A DNA stretch of 64,000 nucleotides from Kitasatospora herbaricolor (GTDB taxonomy: Bacteria > Actinomycetota > Actinomycetes > Streptomycetales > Streptomycetaceae), in contig NZ_JAUSVA010000002.1 of the NCBI RefSeq assembly GCF_030813695.1, forward strand, positions 4,030,001 to 4,094,000, given 5' to 3'. The notes under the pieces were generated by a model that was not told the DNA's origin, did not search any database, and saw nothing but the letters and a program-made list of their open reading frames with translations. This document shows positions 27,926 through 38,880 of the stretch, one piece after another. The number at the start of each line of letters is the position of its first letter. The first letter of the stretch is position 1. The position numbers and the translations under genes are program-made.

Positions 27926-28450
27926 ATGGTCCGGCAACTCGGTGAACTAGAGAACGACATCATGACCAGGGTCTGGCAGTGGAACCGCCCGGTCACGGTT
28001 CGCGAGGTTCTGCTCGACCTGCAGGCGGAACGCGATATCGCCTACACCACCGTGATGACCGTGCTCGACAAGCTCTTCAGAAAGGGCTGGTTGCGCCGGG
28101 ACCAGGTGGGACGGGCCTATCGATATGAACCCGTCTCCTCACGCGAGGCCTACACCGCGGCACTCATGAACGACGCCTGGGGCACCAGTGACAATCCGGC
28201 GGCCGCACTGGTGCACTTCTTCGGTCTGATGTCACCTGAGCAACGGGAGGCACTCCGGGACGCACTGCGTGTCGCGGCGCTCTTCCCCGCCCCCGCGGAT
28301 CCCGGCCCCGGCCCGGCCGGCACCGAAACCGATACGCCCGGTGAAGCGGATACGACGGGCGAAACCCCGCCCGATACCGGGGGCCATAGCAGGGCCCATA
28401 GCGGCGGCCAAAGCGGGACCGATAGCGGTGGGCCCGGCACCCCCCCGTAG
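27926..28450 (+). CDS. BlaI/MecI/CopY-type repressor
   Basis: 174 residues. The N-terminal winged helix (about 1-85) reads LGELENDIMTRVWQW, PVTVREVLLDLQAERDIAYT, TVMTVLDKLFRKGWLRRDQV, which is the BlaI family DNA-binding domain. The last 55 or so residues are disordered and Pro/Gly/Thr-rich, with the short repeats THSGG-like GGHSRAHSGGQSGTDSGG. I chose ATG 27926 (MVRQLGELEND); the frame is open from 27893 but the preceding residues are unlike the family. No BlaR1-type sensor protease is next to it, so how it is relieved is not visible. It may act on its own promoter. Confidence 0.9.
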   Translation: MVRQLGELENDIMTRVWQWNRPVTVREVLLDLQAERDIAYTTVMTVLDKLFRKGWLRRDQVGRAYRYEPVSSREAYTAALMNDAWGTSDNPAAALVHFFGLMSPEQREALRDALRVAALFPAPADPGPGPAGTETDTPGEADTTGETPPDTGGHSRAHSGGQSGTDSGGPGTPP

Positions 28451-28509
28451 CCGGCGCGGGCGGCGAAACGCGCGCGCCCCCGGGAGCCGGGACGCGATAA
28501 CGTCCCGCC

Positions 28510-29046
28510 ATGGAGGTCACCATCCGCCGGGCGCGGACCACTGACGTACGGGCCGTGCGGCGGCTCATCGACGGCTACTCGCGGGACGGGATTCTGCTCG
28601 ACAAGCCCACCGTCACACTGTTCGAATCCGTCCAGGAGTTCTGGGTCGCCGAACGGGACGACAACGGCCTCGTGGTGGCCTGCGGCGCCCTGCACGTGAT
28701 GTGGGAGGACCTGGCCGAGGTGCGCACGCTCGCGGTCGATCCGTCCTGTCTGGGACAGGGCGTCGGGCACATGCTGCTGGAGAAGCTGCTGCAGACCGCG
28801 CGCTGGCTCGGCGTACGTCGGATTTTCTGCTTGACGTTCGAGGTCGCGTTCTTCGCGAAACACGGTTTCGTCGAGATCGGCGAGCTCCACGAAACCGACG
28901 ATGGTACGACAGACCCGGCGGCGATCGCTACGGATGTCTATGAAGAACTTCTCCGCTCGTACGATGAAGGCGTCGCGGAGTTCCTCGACCTGGAGCGTGT
29001 GAAGCCGAACACTCTGGGCAACTCGCGCATGCTGCTGCACCTGTGA
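28510..29046 (+). CDS. Amino-acid N-acetyltransferase (ArgA-like, GNAT)
   Basis: 178 residues. A GNAT fold that transfers acetyl from acetyl-CoA, probably to glutamate as the first step of arginine synthesis. Signatures are VTIRRARTTDVRAVRRLIDG, ERDDNGLVVACGALHVMWED and the acetyl-CoA loop VDPSCLGQGVGHMLLEKLLQ. FCLTFEVAFFAKHGFVEIG follows. The single-domain form, without an amino-acid kinase domain, is the type described for mycobacterial ArgA. ATG 28510. The substrate is inferred from the family; other amino acids are possible. No other arg genes are nearby. Confidence 0.87.
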   Translation: MEVTIRRARTTDVRAVRRLIDGYSRDGILLDKPTVTLFESVQEFWVAERDDNGLVVACGALHVMWEDLAEVRTLAVDPSCLGQGVGHMLLEKLLQTARWLGVRRIFCLTFEVAFFAKHGFVEIGELHETDDGTTDPAAIATDVYEELLRSYDEGVAEFLDLERVKPNTLGNSRMLLHL

Positions 29047-29076
29047 ACCGGTCCCGCGGGGCGTAGGGGTTTGTGT

Positions 29077-29102
29077 TTTCTGCAGAAAGGCGGTTTCCTT
29101 TC
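29077..29102. promoter_or_regulatory. Palindromes in the lsr2 leader
   Basis: TTTCTGCAGAAA (29077-29088) is a perfect 12-bp palindrome. It overlaps GAAAGG, six bases, CCTTTC (29085-29102), a second inverted repeat. Both lie in the AT-rich leader about 40-60 bases ahead of the lsr2 start. They are a plausible operator or mRNA hairpin. Confidence 0.5.
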
Positions 29103-29139
29103 CTCAGGCAATGGGTCGTTTACGCGGAAAGGGAAGCCC

Positions 29140-29493
29140 GTGGCGCAGAGGGTGCAGGTCATTCTTGAAGACGATCTCGACGGTGGTTCGGCGGACGAGA
29201 CGGTGACGTTCGCTCTCGACGGCGTTGCCTACGAGATCGACCTGAAGAGCACGAACGCAGACAAGCTCCGCGGGCTGCTGGCCCCGTACGTGGAGAAGGG
29301 CCGCAAGCAGAGCGGCCGGCTCACCAGCGCCCGCCGCAGCGGCGGCCGGGGTGCGGCGGCGCGGCCGGCGGCCGGGGCCCCGGACACGGCGAAGATCCGT
29401 GCCTGGGCGAAGGAGCAGGGCCTGGAGGTCAACGACCGCGGCCGGGTGCCCAGCACCGTCCGCGAGGCGTACGAGAGCGCCAACGCGTCCTGA
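29140..29493 (+). CDS. lsr2: Lsr2-type nucleoid-associated silencer
   Basis: 117 residues. Binds and bridges AT-rich DNA, silencing foreign genes and specialised metabolism clusters. The N-terminal oligomerisation domain reads AQRVQVILEDDLDGGSADET and the C-terminal DNA-binding domain has the AT-hook-like VNDRGRVPSTV. A linker of about 25 Ala/Gly/Arg residues joins them. I chose GTG 29140 because the frame before it (from 29071) has no family resemblance and GGAAAGGGAA lies 6-9 bases upstream. A hairpin follows the stop. Streptomycetes have two paralogues (Lsr2 and LsrL); this could be either, although the position near clpC and lysS fits the main one as I recall. Confidence 0.95.
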   Translation: MAQRVQVILEDDLDGGSADETVTFALDGVAYEIDLKSTNADKLRGLLAPYVEKGRKQSGRLTSARRSGGRGAAARPAAGAPDTAKIRAWAKEQGLEVNDRGRVPSTVREAYESANAS

Positions 29494-29529
29494 GCCCACT
29501 CGGGACACCGCACCCGGTGTCCCGTGGGC
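29494..29529. terminator. Hairpin right after lsr2
   Basis: CGGGACACCG, four bases, CGGTGTCCCG (29501-29524), extended by GCCCA/TGGGC pairing outside. It starts 1 base after the lsr2 stop, without a T-run. A likely transcription terminator. Confidence 0.7.
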
Positions 29530-30131
29530 CGTGGACGCGGCAGGGCCCGGAGAAGGGCTTCAGGCGCCCCGGGCGGGCCGGCCACGCCGTCGGCGTGCGG
29601 CCGGTCGACGTCGCGGCGCACAGAGCACGTTTTCGGGGCGTGGAGGACTTCCTCCGCGCCCCGCGGTGCTGAGGGCGCGCCCCGCGCGCGCCGGCACCGG
29701 CCCGTACGCCGCCGGCCGGCGACGCGCGCGCCCCGGCCGCCCCGGCACGGACCGGCGGGCGGCCCGGGACCTCCGTACGGGCGGCGGAACACTCATGGGC
29801 TGTGCAACGCTGTAGGAGCGAAGCGGTAACGCGGGTGCCACCTGATCGGCCGCACCCCGACTCCGGCCTCCCCCGGCCGGAGGGCCCGCCGGGCCGAGGG
29901 CGCGGGCGGGCGACCGGCCACTGAGCCGCCGTCACCCCGGCGGCCTCGGCGCCGACCGGACCGGGCGGCCCGTCAGCCGACTTCTCGCCAGGCGAACACC
30001 GCCACCGCGGAAACTGCGCGAGATCCGGCGGAATACCGGGTATGAATGCAGGTGGGACGGGCCGTGAGGCCCGGGCCGGGGCAGATCGTGTGACCAGCCG
30101 CAGCCGGTGCGGCCGCGCCGAGGCGGGCGTT

Positions 30132-30145
30132 GTTCGCCGATGGCG
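30132..30145. promoter_or_regulatory. ClgR-box match upstream of clpC
   Basis: GTTCGC, five bases, GCG, an exact match to the ClgR activator consensus reported for Streptomyces clp and lon promoters. It lies about 240 bases ahead of the clpC start. One 9-base match can occur by chance; the position ahead of a known regulon member raises the probability. Confidence 0.6.
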
Positions 30146-30180
30146 TAGCGGTATCGGGTGCATCGGGACCACCTGTGGGA

Positions 30181-30214
30181 ACACCGTCTCCCAACATCAG
30201 GTTGGGATTGGTGT
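30181..30214. promoter_or_regulatory. Two-part inverted repeat in the clpC upstream region
   Basis: ACACC, three bases, TCCCAAC, five bases, GTTGGGA, two bases, GGTGT. Both arms are perfect. It could be an operator or a hairpin in the 5' leader. About 170 bases remain to the clpC start. Confidence 0.45.
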
Positions 30215-30382
30215 CTGCTGGTCGCGCAGCACGACTTCCCACGAGAGTGGGGCTGATCCACCCTTCTCGTCCACTTTCGGACAGGAGGGGCCCATGCCGC
30301 GCCGCTGAGCGGGACTAGCATGCGGAAGGACAGGGCGGGGACCGACCCCGAACTGCCCGACCGCTCTGAGGAGCGATAAACG

Positions 30383-32899
<2,517 letters not shown>

Positions 32900-32922
32900 C
32901 AACAGTTAACAGTTAACAAAAC

Positions 32923-32965
32923 GGTCCAGGCCCCCGGCATTCTTGCCGGGGGCCTGGACCTTTTT
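32923..32965. terminator. Strong intrinsic terminator of clpC
   Basis: A 17-bp perfect stem (GGTCCAGGCCCCCGGCA with its complement), loop TTCT, then TTTTT at 32961-32965. The stem is GC-rich and followed by a T-run, the classic rho-independent form. It begins 23 bases after the clpC stop. The spacer has the direct repeat CAGTTAA. Confidence 0.95.
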
Positions 32966-33243
32966 ACGTGACGTCACAATATCTGTGACCTGGCGCACCA
33001 GGAGCCGCTGCCGGACCGGCAGCTCAGGCCCGTGCGGATGCGATGCATCCCATTACTGCCGCTATTCCCAAGGAATTTGACCGATCATCAGCTGATCGGC
33101 GACCGCGGAGGATAGCGCCCTGTTCATGTCATGGTCAAGGTCTATCTTTTCCGCGTTCCCTTGGGTCAAATGTCGTCCACCTGTCTTCATTGGTTTGCCG
33201 GGAAGGCCAAGAGCCGGACCGGTTTGGGGAGGACGTCACCACG
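32966..33243. other. Leader of the M6 protease gene
   Basis: About 280 bases with palindromes GTGACGTCAC at about 32968-32977 and CCGATCA/TGATCGG at 33081-33099. The frame is open from 33043, but the residues are not protein-like before the signal peptide. No clear -10/-35 pair was seen. Confidence 0.5.
33081..33099. promoter_or_regulatory. Inverted repeat ahead of the M6 protease gene
   Basis: CCGATCA, five bases, TGATCGG, a perfect 7-bp inverted repeat. It immediately follows and partly overlaps TTGACC (33077-33082), which resembles a -35 element. A candidate operator for a dimeric regulator. No regulator gene is adjacent. Confidence 0.45.
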
Positions 33244-35604
33244 TTGAAGAAGACCACGAAAGCCGCCTCGGTCCTCGCGACCGCTGCGGTCATAGCCACG
33301 ATGGGAGCGGGCCTGCTCCCGGGTACGGCCGTTGCGGCCGGTGCCGCTCCCGTGCCGCGCGACCCCGCCGACGCCGTCCAGTCGCTCAAGACCGACGACG
33401 TGCTGCCGGGCCCGCTCAGTGGCAAGGTCGAGGCCGAGCAGAAGGCGGCCACCGAGCAGCTGCTCGCCGGCACCGCCAAGGTCGAGACCCACGGCAGCAG
33501 CACCAGCGTCAAGCTGGGCAAGGACAAGTACGTCGAGCTCGGCCGCGAGCGCACGGACAAGATCTTCACCATCCTGGTGGACTTCAGTGACCAGGTGGAC
33601 AACACCACCAAGCTGCCGAACGGCCAGCTCAAGTACGGCGGCCAGCCCGGCCCGGCGCACAACCAGATCAAGCAGCCGGACCGCGCCACCAACAACTCCA
33701 CCGCCTGGCAGGCCGACTACAACCAGGCGCACTACCAGAACCTGTACTTCAGCAAGGACCAGGACTCGCTGAAGACCTTCTACGAGAAGCAGTCCTCCGG
33801 GCGCTACTCGGTCGACGGTCAGGTCACCGACTGGGTGAAGGTCCCGTGGAACGAGGCCCGTTACGGCTCGGACTACTGCGGCCAGCACGTCTGCAACAAC
33901 GCGCAGGACCTGATCCGCGACGGCGTCAACGCCTGGGTCGCCGACCAGAAGGCCAAGGGCCAGACGGACGCTCAGATCAAGGACACCATCGCGCAGTACG
34001 ACCAGTGGGACCGGTACGACTACGACCACGACGGCAACTTCAACGAGCCCGACGGTTACGTCGACCACTTCCAGATCGTGCACGCCGGTGAGGACCAGTC
34101 CGCCGGCGGCGGCGTCCAGGGCACCGACGCGCTCTGGGCCCACCGCAGCTACGCCTACGGCACCGCCGCGGGCCAGACCGGCCCCGCCGACAACAAGCTC
34201 GGCGGCACCCCGGTCGGCACCTCCGGTCTCTGGGTCGGCGACTACACCATGCAGGCGGAGAACGGCGGCCTCGGCGTCTTCGCGCACGAGTACGGCCACG
34301 ACCTCGGTCTGCCGGACCTGTACGACACCAGCGGCAGCGGCATCGACAACTCCGTCGGCTTCTGGTCCCTGATGTCCTCCGGCTCCTGGCTGGGCGACGG
34401 CAAGAACGAGATCGGCGACAAGCCGGGCGACCTCGACGCCTGGAGCAAGCTGCAGCTCGGCTGGCTGAAGTACGACAAGGCCACCGCGGGCAAGGGCTCC
34501 AAGCACCACATCGGCCCGGCGGAGTTCAACACCGCCCTGCCGCAGGCCCTGGTCGTCGACCTGCCGAAGAAGACCGTCACCACCGAGATCAACACCCCGT
34601 TCGCGGGTGCGAACGAGTGGTGGAGCGGTAGTGCCGACGACCTCAACGTCTCGGTCGCCCGCGACGTCGACCTCACCGGCAAGACCTCGGCGGCGCTGAC
34701 CGCCAAGGCCTGGTACGACATCGAGCAGGACTACGACTACGGCTACGCCGAGGTCTCCACCGACGGCGGCGCCCACTGGAACGCCGTCAACGGCACCTTC
34801 AACGGTGTGGCGATCCCGGCCGACCCGGCCGGCAAGGCCGGTCTGACCGGCAGCTCGGCCGGCAACTGGGGCGACCTGGCCTACTCGCTGGACGCCTACG
34901 CCGGCCAGTCCGTCAAGGTCCGGTTCCACTACACCACCGACGGTGGCGTGCACCTCAAGGGCCTGGCCCTCGACAACATCGCCATCACCGCCGACGGTGC
35001 CACCGTCTTCTCCGACGACGCCGAGAACGGCGACAACGGCTGGACGGCCAACGGCTTCTCCCGGATCACGGGCAAGTTCTCCAAGGACTACGCCCAGTAC
35101 TACATCGCGGAGAACCGTCAGTACATCTCGTACGACACCACGCTGAAGACCGGTCCGTACAACTTCGGCTTCGCCAACACCAAGCCCGACACGGTTGAGC
35201 ACTACGCCAACCAGGACGGCCTGCTGATCTGGCTGTGGGACACCTCCCAGAGCGACAACAACGTCACCAACCACCCGGGTTCGGGCCTGATCCTCCCGAT
35301 CGACTCGCACCCGGCACCGCTGAAGTGGTCCGACGGCGCCCTGCTGCGTCCGCGCGTCCAGGGTTACGACTCCACCTTCGGCTCGCAGAAGACCGACGGT
35401 CTGACCCTGCACAAGAACGGCGTGGAGACGGTCGTCCCGAAGGCCAAGGGCGTTGACTCGTTCAGCGACCTGAAGTCCTACTACGACGCCACCAACCCGT
35501 ACAGCAGCGTCATCGTCCCGAAGACCGGCACCAGCATCGAGATCGAGAACGAGTCCTCGAACTACCTCGAGACCTGGATCCGCGTCCGCCCGGTCGACAA
35601 CTGA
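33244..35604 (+). CDS. Secreted immune-inhibitor-A-like M6 metalloprotease
   Basis: 786 residues from the TTG at 33244. A zinc protease of the InhA/M6 family, exported by a Sec signal peptide (LKKTTKAASVLATAAVIATM, about residues 1-30, then an AxA-type site) and acting outside the cell. The zinc motif HEYGHDLGLPD has H348, H352 and D358; SSGSWLGDG follows, as in the family. The last half holds a MAM/laminin-G-like beta domain (LDNIAI, DNGWTANGF) and the conserved C-terminus. TTG was chosen because GGGGAGGA lies 10 bases upstream and it places the signal peptide at the start; the open frame begins at 33043. Possibly used in nutrient release. Confidence 0.92.
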   Translation: MKKTTKAASVLATAAVIATMGAGLLPGTAVAAGAAPVPRDPADAVQSLKTDDVLPGPLSGKVEAEQKAATEQLLAGTAKVETHGSSTSVKLGKDKYVELGRERTDKIFTILVDFSDQVDNTTKLPNGQLKYGGQPGPAHNQIKQPDRATNNSTAWQADYNQAHYQNLYFSKDQDSLKTFYEKQSSGRYSVDGQVTDWVKVPWNEARYGSDYCGQHVCNNAQDLIRDGVNAWVADQKAKGQTDAQIKDTIAQYDQWDRYDYDHDGNFNEPDGYVDHFQIVHAGEDQSAGGGVQGTDALWAHRSYAYGTAAGQTGPADNKLGGTPVGTSGLWVGDYTMQAENGGLGVFAHEYGHDLGLPDLYDTSGSGIDNSVGFWSLMSSGSWLGDGKNEIGDKPGDLDAWSKLQLGWLKYDKATAGKGSKHHIGPAEFNTALPQALVVDLPKKTVTTEINTPFAGANEWWSGSADDLNVSVARDVDLTGKTSAALTAKAWYDIEQDYDYGYAEVSTDGGAHWNAVNGTFNGVAIPADPAGKAGLTGSSAGNWGDLAYSLDAYAGQSVKVRFHYTTDGGVHLKGLALDNIAITADGATVFSDDAENGDNGWTANGFSRITGKFSKDYAQYYIAENRQYISYDTTLKTGPYNFGFANTKPDTVEHYANQDGLLIWLWDTSQSDNNVTNHPGSGLILPIDSHPAPLKWSDGALLRPRVQGYDSTFGSQKTDGLTLHKNGVETVVPKAKGVDSFSDLKSYYDATNPYSSVIVPKTGTSIEIENESSNYLETWIRVRPVDN

Positions 35605-35671
35605 CCGAGCCGTTCGGCCGAGCAATCGGCTGACCGGTCGGATCGTCCGACGATCCGGCACTGACACACCC

Positions 35672-35716
35672 CGTCCGGCCCGTCCCCGCGTCCTGTGCGC
35701 GGGGGCGGGCCGGATG
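35672..35716. terminator. Hairpin between convergent protease and NACHT genes
   Basis: A 19-base arm (CGTCCGGCCCGTCCCCGCG), a seven-base loop, and an opposing arm that pairs with 17 of 19 positions; the two remaining positions are G-T. No T-run. A likely bidirectional terminator. Confidence 0.7.
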
Positions 35717-35734
35717 TGCTTCGCCGGGCCGTGT

Positions 35735-38700
35735 CTAGGTCCGCTCGATCACGAACCGGCCCGGCGGGAGATCCTCGACCCCGGTGACGAACGCCTCGGT
35801 GGGCCGGCCCCGGTCGTTGAACGGGTAGACCTGGACGACCAGACCGAGCCCCGGGTGCCGGGACACCGGGCGCACGTCCACCGGCCGCGCGGGAGCGGCC
35901 GGGAAGACCAGGCAGAGCTCCCGGAGCCCGGGGAACAGGGCGAGCGGGTGTTCCACGGCCAGCACGGCGTGGTCCACGGCGACGTTCAGCCTGGTGACGC
36001 CCGGAATCCGCAGGGACGGCGGGGCCTGCTGGAGCAGTCCGGCGTCCAGGGTCAGGACGGTCAGGGACGGGTGGTCCCGGACCGTCCCGAGGAGAGCCGC
36101 GGCGTCGACGGGACCGTGGGCCTCGCGGACGGTGAGCGCCACCAGGGGCAGCGCGGACAGCAGCGGAAGGACCGGGGGCACCGCGCACCGCCGCAGATCG
36201 AGCTCGACCAGCCCGGCGATCCCGGTCAGGCCCGACAGGTCGGCATCGCGCCCCTGCATGAGGATCAGCGACGAAGTCCGGAGGTCCGCCAGCCCGGCCA
36301 GGCCGGGCAGGGCGTCGGCGTAGTACAGGGTCTCGGCGACCTCGCCGACCGCGGCGAGCGCCCCGGCCTGCCCCGCGGTCCGGACGGTGAGCGTCGCGCG
36401 GCGCAGATCCGCCGGGCCGAGCACCTCGCGGGCGTACCGGCCCGCGTCGAAGTGCCCCCAGAGGCCCGGCAGCAGCGCCGCCTCGTCCGGCTCCAGTACG
36501 GCCGCGACCTCCGCCAGCAGGCCGAGCGCGCGCTCACCCCCGACCGCCGCGAGCAGCCTGATCACCGGGCGGCGGTCCGCCACCTCGGGCCAGGGCGGCA
36601 GGTGGTCCAGCAGGTCCTCCCCCGCCAGCGCCAGCACCTCCCACTGACGACGGGTCAACTTCGCTGCCTCCTCGGACAGCAGCCGCCCCAGCTCGCGCAG
36701 GACGGCCGCGCGGGCCTGCTCCTCCAGCCGGGGGGCGAAGGCCAGGCAGCTCCCCGCGAGCACCGTGATCGAGCGCCGCCGGCCGGCCGGCGCCTCGGCC
36801 GCCGCCCGCAGCAGCCGCTCCAGCAGGTCGGTGCGGTCCCTCGGGCCGCCGTGCCCGACCGTCATCCGGACGACGTCGGCCCACTGCTCGTCGTGCGCGT
36901 GGCCGGCGAGCATCCCGAAGGCCCGGTCCTCCTTGAACTCCCGAGCGGCCAGGTAGTCCTGGAAGGTGCGGTGGAGGAACTCGAAGGTCTCGACGCTGGT
37001 CTCGGTCAGCAGGCCGGACCGGTTGAGCAGACGGGCGTAGACCTGCTCGGAGGAGGCCGCCCGCGCCGCCGGGGAGAGCGAGGGCAGCAGCCGGCCGATC
37101 TGGTGGACGGCGTCACCCCGGGCGCCCTCGGCCATGCCGTTCTTCACCAGCCAGGCCGCGATCTGCTGGAGCAGGGCGAGCTGCTCCTCCTTGGTGAGCG
37201 CGGGGCCGGCGGGGTGCTCCACCTTGCGCTGCTGGTCCCGGCGGACCAGCAGCAGGTTCAGCGCCGCGTCGTAGACGTCCATCGTGCGGTGCGGCAGGGC
37301 GCCGTCCCAGTCCCGGTGCAGGGCGCAGATCATGGCGCAGAGCAACGGGCTGTCGGTCAGGGCGGCGAGGTCCGGCGAGGACCCGAGGGTGCGCTTGAGG
37401 GTCGCCTTGAGCGTTTCCAGTTCCTGGACGTCACGCTCCGAGGACGCCGCCGCGCCCGCCGTCAGCTCGCCCCGGGCGGCCTCGTGCCAGCGGTCGATGA
37501 GCGCGTCCCGGTCGGCCTTGCGCATCGGGCACAGGGTCAGCTCGTCGAAGCCGAGGCCCTCCAGCCAACCGGGTGCCACCGCGGACGGCCGCACGGTCAC
37601 CACGCACAGGGTCCGCGGGTAGTGGCCGAGCAGGCGCGCCAGCCATTCCCGGGCCTCGTCCCGCTCCTGCTCGGGGATCTCGTCCATCCCGTCCACCAGC
37701 AGCAGCGCCCGCCCGGCCCGCAGCACCCGGTCCGCCCAGCCGGGCGGCTGGGCGCCGGCCAGCGGACTGCTCTCCACGCCCAGGTACTCCTCGGGACGCG
37801 GGTGCAGGTTCCGCAGCCGGTACATCGCCCGGAGCCGCAGCACGAACGGGACGCGGTGGTTCCAGTCGGCCAGCGTCTCGCCGAGGCTGCCCTCGGCCGC
37901 GTGCACGGCCAGCCACTGGAGCAGGGTGGTCTTGCCGGAGCCCGCCTGCCCCCGGAGCAGGATCCTGCTGCGCCCCCGGAGCACCGCCTCCACCCGCTCC
38001 GGCCGCCGCTCGGCGCGGGCCGCGCCCTCCTGCGGGAGCGCCTTCGCCTCCAGGCCGAGGTAGGCGGTGTCCAGATCGCTCAGCCGGGACCGGGCCCGGG
38101 AGAGGTCCAGGCCGAAGATCCGCAGCTTGCCGTGGTCCACCCGGACGGACCCGGCGTAGCGCTGCTCGAAGTCGGCGTCGTCGGCCTCCTGGTCCCCGAC
38201 GCCCTCCAGCCGGGGCCGGGGCACTCCGTGCTCGGCCAGGGCCTCGGCGAAGCCGGGGACGGCGAGCAGGTCGGCGACCGGGACCAGCGACAGCTGCGCG
38301 TGCTGCCAGCTCCCGGGCTGCCGGTCCTCGACCGCGAGGCCCATCAGCCGGTCCCGGAAGAACACCCCGGCGCCCGAGATCCCGGCCCAGGGGGACGCCG
38401 CTCCCGGCAGCCCGGCGGGCGGCGTGTGGTCGCTGTTGAGCACCAGCCGGTGGGAGAGCAGCCCGGAGCCGGGCATCAGCGTCCCGGCCACCTGGGTGCT
38501 GTCCAGCCGGCCCGCCTCGTCCCTGGCCGCCGCCGGGTAGCCCGTGAGGTGGCAGAGCGGGAGGGGCTGCAGCCCGTCGATCCGGCCCCACCGGAGGTCG
38601 GACGCGGGCGCCGCCCCGGGGCCGGCGGGCAGATCCTCGTCGGTGCGGACCAGGGCCGCGTCCAGGTGCCGGCTCCCCGAGGCCGGCATCCACACCACGG

Positions 38701-38878
38701 TGCCCCGGACCCAGCCCCGGCCCCCCGGCACGGCCGCCTCGACGATGTCCGGCGCCTGCGCCCACGGGTCGGAGCGGATCACGTGAGCGGCCGTCAGGAC
38801 CAGCCGGGGAGCGAGCAGGTAGCCGCTGCCCTGGCCGGCCCCGCGGACCGCGACGATGCGCCCGGCGCGCACCGCCAC
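35735..38878 (-). CDS. Trypsin-like protease fused to a NACHT STAND ATPase
   Basis: 1,047 residues. A likely intracellular immune sensor. The N-terminal trypsin fold has H32 (LVLTAAHVI), D73 (HLDAALV) and S168 (GISGAGVF), a complete triad although GDSGG is altered to GISGA. The NACHT module has Walker A GQAGSGKTT (310-318) and Walker B ALLLVDGMDE (391-400), then SPLLCAMICALHRD and FLHRTFQDYLAAREF. The last 250 or so residues are leucine-rich repeats, DLSGLTGIAGLVELDLRR and so on, the probable sensor. Model, by analogy to bNACHT and the trypsin/trypco conflict systems: ligand binding triggers oligomerisation and protease activity. GTG 38878 begins 2 bases after the trypco2 stop. Confidence 0.92.
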   Translation of the reverse strand: MAVRAGRIVAVRGAGQGSGYLLAPRLVLTAAHVIRSDPWAQAPDIVEAAVPGGRGWVRGTVVWMPASGSRHLDAALVRTDEDLPAGPGAAPASDLRWGRIDGLQPLPLCHLTGYPAAARDEAGRLDSTQVAGTLMPGSGLLSHRLVLNSDHTPPAGLPGAASPWAGISGAGVFFRDRLMGLAVEDRQPGSWQHAQLSLVPVADLLAVPGFAEALAEHGVPRPRLEGVGDQEADDADFEQRYAGSVRVDHGKLRIFGLDLSRARSRLSDLDTAYLGLEAKALPQEGAARAERRPERVEAVLRGRSRILLRGQAGSGKTTLLQWLAVHAAEGSLGETLADWNHRVPFVLRLRAMYRLRNLHPRPEEYLGVESSPLAGAQPPGWADRVLRAGRALLLVDGMDEIPEQERDEAREWLARLLGHYPRTLCVVTVRPSAVAPGWLEGLGFDELTLCPMRKADRDALIDRWHEAARGELTAGAAASSERDVQELETLKATLKRTLGSSPDLAALTDSPLLCAMICALHRDWDGALPHRTMDVYDAALNLLLVRRDQQRKVEHPAGPALTKEEQLALLQQIAAWLVKNGMAEGARGDAVHQIGRLLPSLSPAARAASSEQVYARLLNRSGLLTETSVETFEFLHRTFQDYLAAREFKEDRAFGMLAGHAHDEQWADVVRMTVGHGGPRDRTDLLERLLRAAAEAPAGRRRSITVLAGSCLAFAPRLEEQARAAVLRELGRLLSEEAAKLTRRQWEVLALAGEDLLDHLPPWPEVADRRPVIRLLAAVGGERALGLLAEVAAVLEPDEAALLPGLWGHFDAGRYAREVLGPADLRRATLTVRTAGQAGALAAVGEVAETLYYADALPGLAGLADLRTSSLILMQGRDADLSGLTGIAGLVELDLRRCAVPPVLPLLSALPLVALTVREAHGPVDAAALLGTVRDHPSLTVLTLDAGLLQQAPPSLRIPGVTRLNVAVDHAVLAVEHPLALFPGLRELCLVFPAAPARPVDVRPVSRHPGLGLVVQVYPFNDRGRPTEAFVTGVEDLPPGRFVIERT

Positions 38879-38880
38879 GG

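Larger units (their letters stand above)
29530..30382. other. Long intergenic region between lsr2 and clpC
   Basis: About 850 bases. Small frames in both strands have no family resemblance and I do not call them. It contains a ClgR box (30132-30145) and a two-part hairpin (30181-30214), with GAGGAG about 8 bases ahead of the clpC start. No tRNA or riboswitch was recognised. Confidence 0.7.

Noticed and set aside
29560..30242. Several small frames between lsr2 and clpC
   Set aside because: No recognisable domain, Arg/Pro-rich composition, and no convincing start sites.
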